From assembly GCF_019670105.1 (NCBI RefSeq), contig NZ_AP023032.1, positions 1,172,972-1,236,971 on the forward strand: 64,000 nt of DNA, in the 5' to 3' direction. The DNA comes from Agarivorans albus. GTDB taxonomy: Bacteria; Pseudomonadota; Gammaproteobacteria; Enterobacterales; Celerinatantimonadaceae. The position numbers and the translations under genes were made by a program. The notes beneath the pieces are model-generated. The model saw only the letters and a program-made list of their open reading frames with translations. It was not told where the DNA came from and searched no databases. Shown here piece after piece: positions 52,006-61,079 of the stretch (positions are counted from its first letter, which is position 1; every line of letters starts with the position of its first letter).

Positions 52006-54831
52006 ATGTTAAGGAAAACCTTACTAGCAAGCGCGATCATTTCCAGTGCAATGTCTGTTCAAGCAGCAAATTATGGTGAAGCGCTACAAAAATCGATTTA
52101 TTTTTATGAAGCCCAGCAGTCAGGGGTATTGCCTAGTTGGAACCGTACTGAATGGCGTGGTGATTCTGCGCTAAAAGACGGTAGCGATAACAACGTAGAT
52201 CTTACCGGTGGTTGGTACGATGCAGGTGACCACGTAAAATTTGGTTTTCCTATGGCGGCCACTGCCACCATGCTTGCTTGGGGGGTAGTTGATTACCCAC
52301 AAGCTTACGAGCAAACCAACCAGCTTAAACATATCAAAAACAATTTACGTTTTGTGGCCGACTATTTTGTTAAGGCTCACACTGCGCCTAATGAGTTTTA
52401 TGGCCAAGTTGGCAAAGGTAGCGTGGATCACGCTTGGTGGGGCTCGGCCGAAGTGATGCAAATGGAGCGTCCTTCATACAAAATTGATGCAGCTAACCCT
52501 GGCTCTGATCTAGCAGGTGAAACGGCAGCAGCGTTAGCGTCTATTTCGATGGTGTTTAAAGATAGCGACCCAAGTTATGCGGCTATGTTGTTAGAGCACG
52601 CCAAGCAGCTGTATTCGTTTGCCGATAACTACCGTGGCAAATACTCAGATGCAATCACCGATGCCACCGCTTTTTATAACTCTTGGAGTGGTTATCAAGA
52701 TGAATTGGTGTGGGGTGCCATTTGGTTATACCGCGCAACTGGCGACGACAGTTACCTAAATAAAGCTAAAACAGAATACGGCTCTTTAGGTACTGAACCG
52801 CAAACAGATACGCGTTCTTACAAGTGGGGCCAAGCGTGGGATGATAAGTCTTACGGCGCTTATGTTTTAATGGCAAGCCTAACTGGAGAAGCACAATATC
52901 AGGCAGACGCAGAGCGTTGGTTAGATTATTGGACCGTTGGCTACAATGGTCAAAAAATTCGTTACACGCCAGGTGGCTTAGCGTTTCTAGATACTTGGGG
53001 GGCTGCACGTTATACCTCAAATACCTCTTTCTTAGCTTTGGTGTATTCTGATTACCTTAAAGAAAACACCAACAAAACCGCTAAAGCCGATGTGTATTAC
53101 AACTTTGCTAAAAGCCAGCTGGATTACATTTTAGGTGATAACCCGCTTAATATTTCTTACCAAATTGGTTATGGCGATTATCACCCAACCAAGCCGCATC
53201 ACCGCACTGCGCATGGTACTTGGAATGACAACTCTGGCGATCCAGTAGAAAACCGTCACTTATTGGTTGGTGCATTGGTTGGTGGCCCTGGCTTGGATGA
53301 TTCGTGGGCCGATGATCGTGGCGACTACGTGAAAAACGAAGTGGCAACCGATTACAATGCTGGCTTTACTTCCGCGTTAGCGCGCCTGTGGCTTGACCAT
53401 GGCGGTGATCCCATTGCAGAAGCAAATTTTCCAGCTAAAGAGGTTCGCGATACCGAGCTATATGTAGAAGCTAAAATTAACTCACAAGGCACTCGCCATA
53501 TTGAGTTAGCGACTCGTGTACACAACCATACTGCGTGGCCTTCACGGGTAACCGATAAATTAAGCTATCGCTACTGGGTAGACCTAACAGAAGTGTTTGA
53601 TGCCGGTTACTCGGTTGATGATGTACGTTTATCAACTGCTTACAGCCAAGGTTCTGGTTATAGCGGTTTACACGCTTGGGGTAATAACGAAGACAACATC
53701 TATTACGCTGAGATTAGCTTTGATGGCGTAGATATTTACCCCGGCGGTCAATCAGCTTCTAAGAAAGAAGTGCAGTTCCGCTTATCGCTACCAACCAATA
53801 CCAACAACCCTGACTGGGACAACAGTAATGACCCATCTTGGGAAAACTTTAGCAATGCATACAAGCTAGCAAATAACATTGCTTTGTATGATAACGGCGA
53901 GTTGGTATGGGGTAATGAACCATCGGCTGCTTGTGGCCCAACTACTGGCATCAACTGTGCGCCTATTGCGCAAAGCCAAAGTGTTAGCACTGAGTCTGAC
54001 ACTGATGTGTCTGTTGAACTAAGCGGCAGTGATTCTGATGGTGATGTTGTTAGTTACGAGATAGCCTCTCAGCCTGCAAACGGCTCGGTTAGTCTTAGTG
54101 GTAAATTTGCGACCTACACACCTAATACGGGCACTTTTGGTAGCGATAGTTTCACCTTCGTGGCGATTGATGACCAAGGAGCTAAGTCTGCAGAAGCTAA
54201 AGTTACTGTAACAGTTGCAGAACCGATTGTACCTGCAGTAGCAATTAGCTCTCCTAGCAATGGCAGTGAAGTTCGACCAGCTAGTGAAGTTCAGCTTCGT
54301 CTTGATTTAGCCAATGCTTATGGCGCGAATGTATACGTAGATGGTGCATTAGCAACCACTCGAGTTGGCAGCGGTAACGTAGCGCTGACTATGCCAGAAA
54401 CAGAAGGGCAGGTAGTGATTGTAGTAATTGCTACTGACGAGCAAGGTGAAGAATTATCAGCAGAAGCTAGCTTAAACTTAAATGTTAAAGCGGGTGAACA
54501 GCCTCCTGTAGGCGGTGGTGATTCTAAACTTACTTGTACTGTTGGTGAAGCCAATGTTTGGAATACAGGCTTTGTATTAGGCAACCTTAAGGTGACCAAT
54601 GCTGGCGGTGAAGAGGTAACAGGGTGGAAAGTTCACCTGAGCTTCCCTCAACCAATTAGTTTGGTAAATGGCTGGAATGCTAAATATCAAGCCTCAAGTG
54701 ATGGTTTAGGTTTAACTGCTGTGAACGAAGTTTACAATGGTCTTTTAGCGCATAGCCAAAGCACCTCATTTGGTCTGCAAGGTGGATACAACGGAAGCTT
54801 TGAAGCGCCAAGCTGTGAAGTGTTACCTTAG
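52006..54831 (+). CDS. GH9 endoglucanase with CBM3c, Ig-like and CBM2 modules (copy 2)
   Basis: A 941-residue paralogue of the GH9 at 46520 with the same module order and almost the same length. It has a signal peptide (MLRKTLLASAIISSAMSVQA), GH9 with GGWYDAGDHVKFGFP and NEVATDYNAGF, a CBM3c-like module, a cadherin-like GSDSFTFVAIDDQG domain, an Ig-like YGANVYVDGAL domain, and CBM2 (GWKVHLSFPQPI, YNGLLAHSQSTSFGLQG). Long identical runs in the catalytic domain and more differences in linkers and CBM2 suggest duplication followed by partial homogenisation. It likely acts on cellulose or related beta-1,4-glucan with the GH5 enzyme. Confidence 0.94.
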   Translation: MLRKTLLASAIISSAMSVQAANYGEALQKSIYFYEAQQSGVLPSWNRTEWRGDSALKDGSDNNVDLTGGWYDAGDHVKFGFPMAATATMLAWGVVDYPQAYEQTNQLKHIKNNLRFVADYFVKAHTAPNEFYGQVGKGSVDHAWWGSAEVMQMERPSYKIDAANPGSDLAGETAAALASISMVFKDSDPSYAAMLLEHAKQLYSFADNYRGKYSDAITDATAFYNSWSGYQDELVWGAIWLYRATGDDSYLNKAKTEYGSLGTEPQTDTRSYKWGQAWDDKSYGAYVLMASLTGEAQYQADAERWLDYWTVGYNGQKIRYTPGGLAFLDTWGAARYTSNTSFLALVYSDYLKENTNKTAKADVYYNFAKSQLDYILGDNPLNISYQIGYGDYHPTKPHHRTAHGTWNDNSGDPVENRHLLVGALVGGPGLDDSWADDRGDYVKNEVATDYNAGFTSALARLWLDHGGDPIAEANFPAKEVRDTELYVEAKINSQGTRHIELATRVHNHTAWPSRVTDKLSYRYWVDLTEVFDAGYSVDDVRLSTAYSQGSGYSGLHAWGNNEDNIYYAEISFDGVDIYPGGQSASKKEVQFRLSLPTNTNNPDWDNSNDPSWENFSNAYKLANNIALYDNGELVWGNEPSAACGPTTGINCAPIAQSQSVSTESDTDVSVELSGSDSDGDVVSYEIASQPANGSVSLSGKFATYTPNTGTFGSDSFTFVAIDDQGAKSAEAKVTVTVAEPIVPAVAISSPSNGSEVRPASEVQLRLDLANAYGANVYVDGALATTRVGSGNVALTMPETEGQVVIVVIATDEQGEELSAEASLNLNVKAGEQPPVGGGDSKLTCTVGEANVWNTGFVLGNLKVTNAGGEEVTGWKVHLSFPQPISLVNGWNAKYQASSDGLGLTAVNEVYNGLLAHSQSTSFGLQGGYNGSFEAPSCEVLP

Positions 54832-54849
54832 TATTATTACCTTTTGAAC

Positions 54850-54873
54850 AAGGCGGCTCAGGCCGCCTTTTTT
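54850..54873 (+). terminator. Rho-independent terminator of the cellulase cluster
   Basis: AAGGCGGC, loop TCAG, GCCGCCTT, then T-run. Confidence 0.92.
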
Positions 54874-54984
54874 AATGCCAATTTGGTAGCTGTTTTATGA
54901 CGCAACTAAATAATCACTATAAAGCACACCGGCTTAAACATGGCATAATAAGCCGATTTTTAACTAGCTTAGGGTTAACAAGTA

Positions 54985-56712
54985 ATGTTTCAACTGCGCG
55001 ACTACCAGCAAGCCTCGGTAGATGCCGTTCTCGCTCATTTTCGAAAAAGTGACGATTCCGCTGTGTTGGTGCTACCAACTGGTGCCGGGAAAAGCATCGT
55101 GATTGCCGAACTTGCGCGTTTAGCGCGTCACCCTATTCTGGTGTTGGCCCATGTCAAAGAGTTAGTCGAACAGAATCATCAAAAGTTTAAAGATTATGGT
55201 TTTGAGTCCGGCGTTTATGCCGCAGGTTTAGGCTTAAAACAATACCAACTTCCAGTTACCTTTGCCAGTGTGCAGTCTTTAAGTCGCAACCTTGAAGCTT
55301 TTTCCGGCTACTACTCTTTGCTAGTGATTGATGAATGTCACCGGGTAAGTGAAGACGATGACAGCCAGTATCAGCAAATTATTCAGCATTTAAAGCAACA
55401 AAACCCCCAACTAAAAGTGCTTGGTTTAACGGCTACTCCGTACCGTTTAGATAGAGGGTGGATCTACCAATATCATTATCACGGCTATGTACGTGGCAGC
55501 GACCAAGCTTGGTTTAAAAAATGTATTTATGAGCTGCCGATGCGCCATCTCATTGCTAAAGGATATTTAACTAAGCCGCTGGTGGTGGATGCGCCTGCGG
55601 CGCGTTATCAATTTGATGATTTACCGCAGCAATACAGCGAGGCACAGCTCGACCAGTTTTTAGCTGCTTGCCCACGAGTCACTCAAGCCATATGCAAACA
55701 GCTGGTTAAATTGGCAGAGCAGCGCAAAGGTGTAATGGTGTTTGCTGCTTCTGTTAACCATGCCAAGGAAATTGCACACTATTTACCAGAAGGGCAAACT
55801 GCGGTCATCACCGCTGCTACCGGTAATGCTGAGCGAGACAGCTTAATTGAACAGTTTAAGCACCAGCAGCTTAAGTTTTTAGTGAATGTATCGGTGTTAA
55901 CTACGGGGTTTGATGCGCCGCATGTGGACTTAATTGCTATTTTGCGGCGCACTGCTTCAGTAAGTTTGTATCAACAAATCGCCGGCCGAGGTTTGCGTTT
56001 ATTCAAAGACAAAACCGATTGCCTAATTGTCGATTATGCAGGTAATAACTACGATCTCTATCAGCCAGAAATTGGCCAAGTAAAACCCGACCCTAACAGT
56101 ACATTGGTACAAGTAAGTTGCCCGCAATGCCAATTTGCCAATATGTTTTGGGGCATTACCGATAAAGATGGTGATGTTATTGAGCATTATGGTCGACGTT
56201 GCCAAGGGTTAGTGGCGGACCCAGACGAGCCAGCAAAACAAACCCAGTGTACTTACCGCTATAAATACAAACAATGCTCACAATGTAATGCCGAAAACGA
56301 TATTGCAGCACGGCAATGTCAAAGCTGTGGCTTTCAATTAATTGACCCAGACAAGCAGCTTAAAGATGCGCTGCAGCTAAAAGATCGTAAAGTGCTAAGG
56401 TGCAGCGGCATCTCGGCTAGCTGCGATGGAAATAAAATTAAATTGGTTTATCACGATGAAGATGGCGCAGAGCTTAGCGAATCCTTTAACTTTGATTACA
56501 CCAAAGCCAAGCAACAATTTAACGCCTTGTTTAGTCGCCGAGTCTCTGAGCAAGCTGCTCTTATTAACGATGCAAAAGAAGCAGAAGCATTAATAACAAA
56601 ACTTGTCGCCCCCAATTTTGTTATTGCCAAAAAGCAAAAGCACTACTGGGTTATTGAGCACCGAATATTTGATTATCAAGGTAATTATCGAAAAGCTAAT
56701 CAGCAGTATTAG
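54985..56712 (+). CDS. radD: RadD (YejH) superfamily 2 helicase-like DNA repair ATPase
   Basis: RadD interacts with SSB and RecA and helps to resolve recombination intermediates. The 575-residue protein has motif I LPTGAGKSIV (about 31-40), motif II DECH (VIDECHRVSEDD, about 114), motif III GLTATPYRLDRG, motif V LTTGFDAPHVDLI and motif VI QIAGRGLRLF. A C-terminal zinc-binding section carries CPQC, CQG/CTYR, CSQCNAEN and CQSCGF (about 375-455). The order and the RDYQQASVDAVLAHF start match E. coli RadD. It is unrelated to the neighbouring cellulases. Confidence 0.92.
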   Translation: MFQLRDYQQASVDAVLAHFRKSDDSAVLVLPTGAGKSIVIAELARLARHPILVLAHVKELVEQNHQKFKDYGFESGVYAAGLGLKQYQLPVTFASVQSLSRNLEAFSGYYSLLVIDECHRVSEDDDSQYQQIIQHLKQQNPQLKVLGLTATPYRLDRGWIYQYHYHGYVRGSDQAWFKKCIYELPMRHLIAKGYLTKPLVVDAPAARYQFDDLPQQYSEAQLDQFLAACPRVTQAICKQLVKLAEQRKGVMVFAASVNHAKEIAHYLPEGQTAVITAATGNAERDSLIEQFKHQQLKFLVNVSVLTTGFDAPHVDLIAILRRTASVSLYQQIAGRGLRLFKDKTDCLIVDYAGNNYDLYQPEIGQVKPDPNSTLVQVSCPQCQFANMFWGITDKDGDVIEHYGRRCQGLVADPDEPAKQTQCTYRYKYKQCSQCNAENDIAARQCQSCGFQLIDPDKQLKDALQLKDRKVLRCSGISASCDGNKIKLVYHDEDGAELSESFNFDYTKAKQQFNALFSRRVSEQAALINDAKEAEALITKLVAPNFVIAKKQKHYWVIEHRIFDYQGNYRKANQQY

Positions 56713-56848
56713 AATCTTTAAAAGCTAAGACGTGAATATCCCACAAATGGGGTATTGATTTACATCATACTTAATCATAATTTGGCTCGACTGATTTTGA
56801 CTAAATCAATAAACTCCATCAACTTCAATAACTAACAAGGATGTTAGC

Positions 56849-59581
56849 GTGTTTAGTTCTCACTCATCGTTCAAATTCTCACTTATAAGTTCTCTTATTC
56901 TACTTACCACCGCCTGCGGTGGTGGCGGTGGTGGAGGAAGCGGCACATCTATTTCAACGCCAAAAGTTTCAGCTGATCTACTTATGGAAAAGTATGATGG
57001 CAGCACCAAAAGTGCTTCGCTAACTTCTGATGACATTTACCCCACGCTGCAGTACTTGTTTGAGGGGGATATCGATGCTCTCTCATTAAGTGCAAGAAAA
57101 ATGCAGTCTTTACAAGCTAACGGCGCTAGATCTAAAGAGGTGGGGGCTAGAGCGTCAGAAACTCAAAGTTGTGCTTACGGTGGTTCTCAAACTATTTCGG
57201 AGAACCTAAATCAAGAAACTGGTGTTGGCAAACTACAAGTAAGCTATAACAATTGTGATGATGGCTCAGGCGTGCTTTCTGGTCGAGTTGTCACAGATTA
57301 CCACAAGTGGGATTTGAGCAGCTACGAGCCAGTGAATTTCGACATTTACTATGAAGAACTTCGGTATCAGATAGGAGCTGAATTCACTTTGCTTAACGGT
57401 ATGGTCAAGGTGACTGGAGCAAACACCTGTGAAGAGCTTGTCAATTCCAATATGCTGCTTGAAACCGATAAAATATCTATATTAGATAAAGATTTAAAGG
57501 TTACAACCCAGTCTTGCATTGATGAATATAATCAGCAGCTTATATCGGGAAGGATTTATTTTTCTGACAAAGGCTACTTGGATTTAGTAACTCCAGAACC
57601 TATTGTACTAGATTTTGAAGACAATCTACTAAGTGGAGGGCTAACCATAACTAGTGAACATAGTGAAATAGTACTCAATGCGAATAACAGTTATGTGCAA
57701 GTTTCAGTCGATAGCAATCGAGATGGAGCTTTTGAATTAGAAACCAATGTTCCCTCTTGGTATTTAAACGACCAAAGTTACAGCGATATAGCAGATGATG
57801 ACGACGATGGAATTCCTAATTCTTGGGAATCAGTTAATGGCTTAGATCCTCAAATTTCTAACGAAGGTACTGATTCTGACTTAGATGGATTCACGGATTA
57901 TTATGAATTTTTAGCTAACAGCGATCCAAATTCTAATTATTCCTTTCCTCTTTTTTATTTATCAATGAGTGTTGATACTTATCAGATGTATGTAGGGGCG
58001 CCTACTGAGGTGAATGTGTATCTGGCTGGCAACATTGAGCCAGGCTTACTCTCGGCTATGTCAGATATCTCCATCTCCATACCATTGCCTTCTCCGCATA
58101 CATGGTCGGTAAACAGTAGTCCTTATGGTTGTACTATCGAAGATGGAACAACGGCAACACAAGTATTAATTTGTCCTCATGTAGATTTATCTAACTTTCC
58201 TAACCATTACCGAGATGATCTGTTCGTAAGTTTAACGTTGACGGCTAATCAGGCTAATACTATCGTCGCTCAAGCTCAGATTGATATTGATTTTCCATTT
58301 GATCAACACGGCTTTGGTTTCGAGTTATACCCAAAGCGTAGTGATCTAGCCTTTTGGACTTCAGATATATACTCTGGTTATGTGTTGGATACACTTGAAG
58401 ATGGTTTTAGTCATTCGATATTACTAAACCAAGATACTCGAGAGTATATGTCAATAGATAAAGCTAATGTCTTGGGAACTTTAGTAGATAATCAAATAGG
58501 GGTTACTATCACCTCGGTTACGACTGAGTATTCCAGTGCTCGTTGTAGTGTAAACGCCTCTGGATTTAGTTGTTACGATGTGGACTCTTGGGACCCTATC
58601 AATGTTCAATTTAGTAAACCAACCGAACAAGGTAAAGTGGAGTTTAACCTCGAAGTTAACACGGTGTACCCGCATAATGTTGTGCAGACAACTGCCGCAA
58701 CAATGGACTTTTCTTTTGGGCAGGATATGTCTGTATTACAAGCTATTGTCGATCAAGCTCCTGACAGTGAGGTTTTGGTTGAGCCGGGAATTTATCTAGG
58801 CAATCTATCCATTAACAAGCCTATGGCTCTTACAGCAAATGGTAATGTTGAGTTATGGCTACAATCCCCCATTATTGATTATTCGGCTTTCCCAGCAATA
58901 AGAAGTTCTGAGTATTTAAGCCTTGATGGGTTTGATGTTTATTTAGATCAGGAAAATATTGAATTTGAAAGTGGCGCTTTAAGGAATAATAAGTTTTATT
59001 TTGATGAGCATTCAGGCGAGATTGTTTACACCAGAGGTGATCTGTTGTTTTTGTCAAACAAGGTACTAAATAGCTCTGGAGGGGGGCAATATTATAACCT
59101 TGGGCTAATTCGTTCTAACCGGGACACAGTGATCGATAATAATTTGTTTAGTTTTGCTCTAGATAGTCATGTTGCTCTTTGGCGGGGCAACGGAGCTAAT
59201 AGCAATAACGCAATAATTCGAAACAATACCATAGTTAATGTTCCGTCTATCGTAGACTATGCATCTGACACCCCCGTTATTTTTAAGAATAATTTGGTTG
59301 TGAGTTATACAGGGCCCCTTTATAACGATGAGTACTTTTTAAGGTATGTTAGTGATGAGAATAATATTCTTCCAAATCGTTACTCTGAATACGCTAATGC
59401 CAACAACATTTTCACCGACACTCCTGGCATAGACCCTGAAGACAGCTATCGTTTGTTACCTGATTCGATTGCTATTGACAACGGTTTAGACTTGAGTGAT
59501 TCGATTACTACCGACCTAGATGGGAACGCTAGGCCAAGTGGCAGTGCCTTTGATATTGGTGCTTACGAATATCAGCACTAA
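56849..59581 (+). CDS. Large surface lipoprotein with calcium-type repeats and choice-of-anchor Q C-terminus
   Basis: A 910-residue exported protein. It has a lipoprotein signal ending LLTTAC followed by a run of Gly. An N-terminal part of about 300 residues is of no family known to me. A thrombospondin-type-3-like acidic segment follows (DDDDDGIPNSWESVNGLDPQ ... GTDSDLDGFTDYYEFLANSDPN, about 315-365), then an Ig-like or beta-sandwich region. The C-terminal right-handed beta-helix part has repeated N-rich turns (VIDNNLFSF, IIRNNTIVNV, IFKNNLVVSY) and the choice-of-anchor Q ending TDLDGNARPSGSAFDIGAYEY. Possible roles are polysaccharide binding or adhesion, unproven. Confidence 0.72.
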   Translation: MFSSHSSFKFSLISSLILLTTACGGGGGGGSGTSISTPKVSADLLMEKYDGSTKSASLTSDDIYPTLQYLFEGDIDALSLSARKMQSLQANGARSKEVGARASETQSCAYGGSQTISENLNQETGVGKLQVSYNNCDDGSGVLSGRVVTDYHKWDLSSYEPVNFDIYYEELRYQIGAEFTLLNGMVKVTGANTCEELVNSNMLLETDKISILDKDLKVTTQSCIDEYNQQLISGRIYFSDKGYLDLVTPEPIVLDFEDNLLSGGLTITSEHSEIVLNANNSYVQVSVDSNRDGAFELETNVPSWYLNDQSYSDIADDDDDGIPNSWESVNGLDPQISNEGTDSDLDGFTDYYEFLANSDPNSNYSFPLFYLSMSVDTYQMYVGAPTEVNVYLAGNIEPGLLSAMSDISISIPLPSPHTWSVNSSPYGCTIEDGTTATQVLICPHVDLSNFPNHYRDDLFVSLTLTANQANTIVAQAQIDIDFPFDQHGFGFELYPKRSDLAFWTSDIYSGYVLDTLEDGFSHSILLNQDTREYMSIDKANVLGTLVDNQIGVTITSVTTEYSSARCSVNASGFSCYDVDSWDPINVQFSKPTEQGKVEFNLEVNTVYPHNVVQTTAATMDFSFGQDMSVLQAIVDQAPDSEVLVEPGIYLGNLSINKPMALTANGNVELWLQSPIIDYSAFPAIRSSEYLSLDGFDVYLDQENIEFESGALRNNKFYFDEHSGEIVYTRGDLLFLSNKVLNSSGGGQYYNLGLIRSNRDTVIDNNLFSFALDSHVALWRGNGANSNNAIIRNNTIVNVPSIVDYASDTPVIFKNNLVVSYTGPLYNDEYFLRYVSDENNILPNRYSEYANANNIFTDTPGIDPEDSYRLLPDSIAIDNGLDLSDSITTDLDGNARPSGSAFDIGAYEYQH

Positions 59582-59594
59582 TTTAGCTCCGATT

Positions 59595-59628
59595 ATAAAT
59601 AAAGCGGCTTAGTAGCCGCTTTATTTAT
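59595..59628. terminator. Bidirectional terminator, 15-bp perfect stem
   Basis: ATAAATAAAGCGGCT, loop TAGT, AGCCGCTTTATTTAT, between the convergent lipoprotein and phosphoribosyltransferase genes. Confidence 0.9.
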
Positions 59629-59640
59629 ATCAGAAGAACT

Positions 59641-60246
59641 TTACTCTAATAATTCTGGTTTAATCAGTGGCGCTACAAAGCCCTTGTGTTGCTCTATTTC
59701 TTCTAAGCTCAAGCCGGTTAATTCATAGGGGAAGACCAGCCATTGCTCGGTTTGGTGCAGGCAAAAGTCCGGTTTTAACGATGTTTGGTTAAACTTAGGT
59801 CGCTCCCATAAGGTGGCAATTTTAACTTGGCTAGGCATATTGCGTTTTAGCTTGGATTTTAAACGCTTAATCACAGCTTCTACATTGTGGCCACTACTAA
59901 ATACGTCATCCACTATCAACAAGCTATCATCAACGTTTAGGTTTTCCAGTAAGTACTGGATACCATGAACTCTTATCGACTCGGGCTCTTGGAGTATTTG
60001 ATGATAATTGGCTTGCCCTTGGTAGGAGGTGCGTACCGAAATATGGTCGGTTTTAACTCCTAAGGTTTGCAAACACTCTTGCACGTAAATCCCTACTGCA
60101 CTGCCTCCGCGCCACAGGCCAACGATAAACGTAGGGCGAAAGCCACTTTCGAAAATATGCACAGCTAAACGAAATGAGTCTTGAATTAAGCTGTCTTCAT
60201 CTAAGTAGTGCTTTTGTAATTGGGCAGTCGGCTGGCTCATTGGCAT
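59641..60246 (-). CDS. Hypoxanthine/xanthine-type phosphoribosyltransferase homologue (A)
   Basis: A 201-residue phosphoribosyltransferase-fold protein. FIVGLWRGGSAVGIYVQECL (about 39-58) is the first PRPP-binding part, and the hallmark LLIVDDVFSSGHNVEAVI lies near 107-124. It ends in the LHQTEQWLVFPYELTGLSLEEIEQ tail typical of cytoplasmic Gpt/Hpt-like proteins in marine bacteria. The base specificity cannot be set. It is divergent from, and clearly paralogous to, the gene at 60334. The ATG at 60246 has AGGA 9 bases before it; the ATG at 60240 is an alternative. Confidence 0.85.
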   Translation of the reverse strand: MPMSQPTAQLQKHYLDEDSLIQDSFRLAVHIFESGFRPTFIVGLWRGGSAVGIYVQECLQTLGVKTDHISVRTSYQGQANYHQILQEPESIRVHGIQYLLENLNVDDSLLIVDDVFSSGHNVEAVIKRLKSKLKRNMPSQVKIATLWERPKFNQTSLKPDFCLHQTEQWLVFPYELTGLSLEEIEQHKGFVAPLIKPELLE

Positions 60247-60333
60247 GAAAAGTGTCCTTGAGTTTACGAGTTCTATAATGATAGTTTTATACTACACCTT
60301 TGACCAAAAGGTCAGTTTTAATCGTAGGTAATT

Positions 60334-60903
60334 ATGAGCGACAAACTTTACATCACTGGCCAAGAGCTACTTGAAGACTCATTTCGCTTGGGCGAAAAAG
60401 TATTAGCAAGTGGTTTTAAACCTAGCTTTATTATTGCTGTGTGGCGCGGCGGTGCACCAATTGGTATCGCGGTTCAAGAGTTTTTGGCTTATCACTGCAT
60501 TGCTAGCGATAATATTGCCATTCGCACATCTTCGTACGCTGCAGCGATAGATAATCAAGCAAAGCAGGTTAAGGTATTTGGGCTCAATTACCTGGTGAAG
60601 CATGTACAGCAGCATGACCGTCTGTTGATTGTTGATGATGTATTCGATACCGGCCGCTCTGTTGAAGCGATTATTAATGAGCTGAGCCGCTTAGCGAGGT
60701 TAAATACCCCCAGTGATATTCGAGTTGCAGTTCCGTATTTTAAGCCAGAGCGCAATAAAACCGACCGAGTGCCAGATTACTACTTGCATGAAACCAAGCA
60801 ATGGTTAAAGTATCCGCATTCTCTTGAAGGCTTAAGCCCAAAGGAGATCGCCGAGCGTAGACCGGAGTTGTATCAAATAATAAAAGCGCATTTACCTAAG
60901 TAA
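60334..60903 (+). CDS. Hypoxanthine/xanthine-type phosphoribosyltransferase homologue (B)
   Basis: A 189-residue paralogue of the divergent protein A. It shares the pattern LLEDSFRLGEKVLASGFKPSFIIAVWRGGAPIGIAVQEFL, the PRPP loop LLIVDDVFDTGRSVEAII near 94-111 and the tail LHETKQWLKYPHSLEGLSPKEIAERRPE. In the loop it has the usual DTG, whereas A has SSG. It probably salvages purines or activates another base; the exact base is unknown. The two genes share an 87-bp divergent promoter region. Confidence 0.87.
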   Translation: MSDKLYITGQELLEDSFRLGEKVLASGFKPSFIIAVWRGGAPIGIAVQEFLAYHCIASDNIAIRTSSYAAAIDNQAKQVKVFGLNYLVKHVQQHDRLLIVDDVFDTGRSVEAIINELSRLARLNTPSDIRVAVPYFKPERNKTDRVPDYYLHETKQWLKYPHSLEGLSPKEIAERRPELYQIIKAHLPK

Positions 60904-61079
60904 TGGCTAACTCATGAGTGCTAGATTTTGTGGGCAAAGCACTTGGCTACTAAGGCCGTATACCGCTAAAGCTTGCTATAACTTTTGTCTAAAAACAAAA
61001 TCATAAATCCGCAATAATAAAACTGCTAAATTGCACCATACTTGCTTAATGAGAGACTACTAATTAAGCGGAGCAAGCC

